Positions 63,655 to 64,000 of a DNA stretch of 64,000 nucleotides are shown here, one piece after another. Both the position numbers and the translations under genes were made by a program. This DNA comes from Pedobacter steynii (lineage in GTDB: Bacteria; Bacteroidota; Bacteroidia; Sphingobacteriales; Sphingobacteriaceae): positions 2,108,001 through 2,172,000 of the forward strand of contig NZ_CP017141.1 of NCBI RefSeq assembly GCF_001721645.1. Direction: 5' to 3'. Under the pieces are notes generated by a model, which saw only the letters and a program-made list of their open reading frames with translations, ran no database searches and was not told where the DNA came from. Every line of letters begins with the position of its first letter. Within the stretch, counting starts at the first letter, position 1.

Positions 63655-64000
63655 TTACAGGTTATCTACATTCTGCTTAAGTGCAGTACGAATTGTTGCC
63701 GGGATATTGGCAAAGAAGCTGTAACCGGTAGCCGTTTCAATGCTGTTTACTGAAGTTCTGTAAGTTTTCCAGTCACTATTGATGCTGTTGGTGTTCGGTG
63801 TGTTGATGGCAATCACCCTGGTTGTACTGCTAATCCTACTGATGTCGTTACTTCCATTTGGCAATACCACAATGATCTTCCATACATTAGACGGAACAGT
63901 AATATTGCCGTTGTTAATGGTATTAGTTACTCCGCCATTGGAGCCTGTACCTCCCGTTCCATAAGAACCTGCGATAACATAAACCTCATTTCCGGCACTT
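63655..64000 (-). CDS. DNA/RNA non-specific endonuclease, 3' part only
   Basis: The frame is open to the window edge, so the start lies outside; about 114 C-terminal residues are visible. It contains EVYVIAGSYGTGG, then a WKIIVVLPNG segment and the ending NSDWKTYRTSVNSIETATGY then SFFANIPATI. These match the C-terminal part of the NUC1-type (beta-beta-alpha-metal) non-specific endonucleases that are exported in Bacteroidota. The catalytic DRGH motif would lie upstream and cannot be seen. A GTG at 63870 is internal and not a start. Convergent with parC. Confidence 0.85.
   Translation of the reverse strand, partial: SAGNEVYVIAGSYGTGGTGSNGGVTNTINNGNITVPSNVWKIIVVLPNGSNDISRISSTTRVIAINTPNTNSINSDWKTYRTSVNSIETATGYSFFANIPATIRTALKQNVDNL

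Overview
The window looks like chromosomal DNA of a Bacteroidota member, most like Sphingobacteriaceae (Pedobacter-type). This rests on two SusC/SusD pairs, an STN-type TonB receptor with a FecR regulator, many lipoproteins with Lys/Asp/Glu-rich residues after the lipobox Cys, TamL (a lipoprotein form of TamA), weak Shine-Dalgarno sequences, and promoters of the TTTG-N19-TAnnTTTG type. No phage, plasmid, insertion sequence, integrase or CRISPR array was seen.

Layout. (1) 1-642: the 3' end of a probable DUF6266 protein. (2) 729-23250: a 22-kb surface-uptake locus with FecR, an STN-domain TonB receptor, two lipoproteins (one clearly DUF4397-like), three fasciclin lipoproteins, an IPT/NHL lipoprotein, SusC, SusD, a zinc metallopeptidase and two DUF4302 lipoproteins. 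A convergent ECF sigma gene closes it, so FecR and the sigma factor bracket the locus instead of sitting side by side. (3) 23488-23650: tRNA-Ala(GGC) with a clear promoter and terminator. (4) 23754-29107: a tight minus-strand operon of a giant Sel1-repeat protein, an HSP90-family ATPase and a helical-repeat partner. This is the best candidate here for an undescribed system. (5) 29697-36131: a second SusC/SusD pair and a separately transcribed alpha/beta hydrolase. (6) 36192-40028: three unknown minus-strand genes, two of them sharing a repeated about 32-residue module, divergent from a small XRE regulator across an array of TATCTATAC half-sites. Next come a PAS kinase lacking its ATPase domain and a single-domain response regulator. 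(7) 40436-49159: a MarR-GNAT fusion, an unknown acidic protein, a cupin, a fatty-acid desaturase, SH3 and BON proteins, a RhlE-type helicase, and a permease/symporter pair. Two related long hairpins with a covarying stem lie here. (8) 49272-63585: topoisomerase IV subunits B and A flanking YihY, TamL, TamB and cytidine deaminase. (9) 63655-64000: the 3' end of a DNA/RNA non-specific endonuclease.

How the parts fit. Region 2 probably works as one envelope machine: the STN receptor senses a ligand, FecR relays to an ECF sigma factor, and SusCD with surface lipoproteins and a protease binds, cuts and imports a substrate. Region 4 looks like a chaperone-scaffold module. Region 6 looks like a self-regulated cassette. 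Region 8 is core chromosome and envelope biogenesis. Functional statements rest on motif recognition by eye; no database search was possible.
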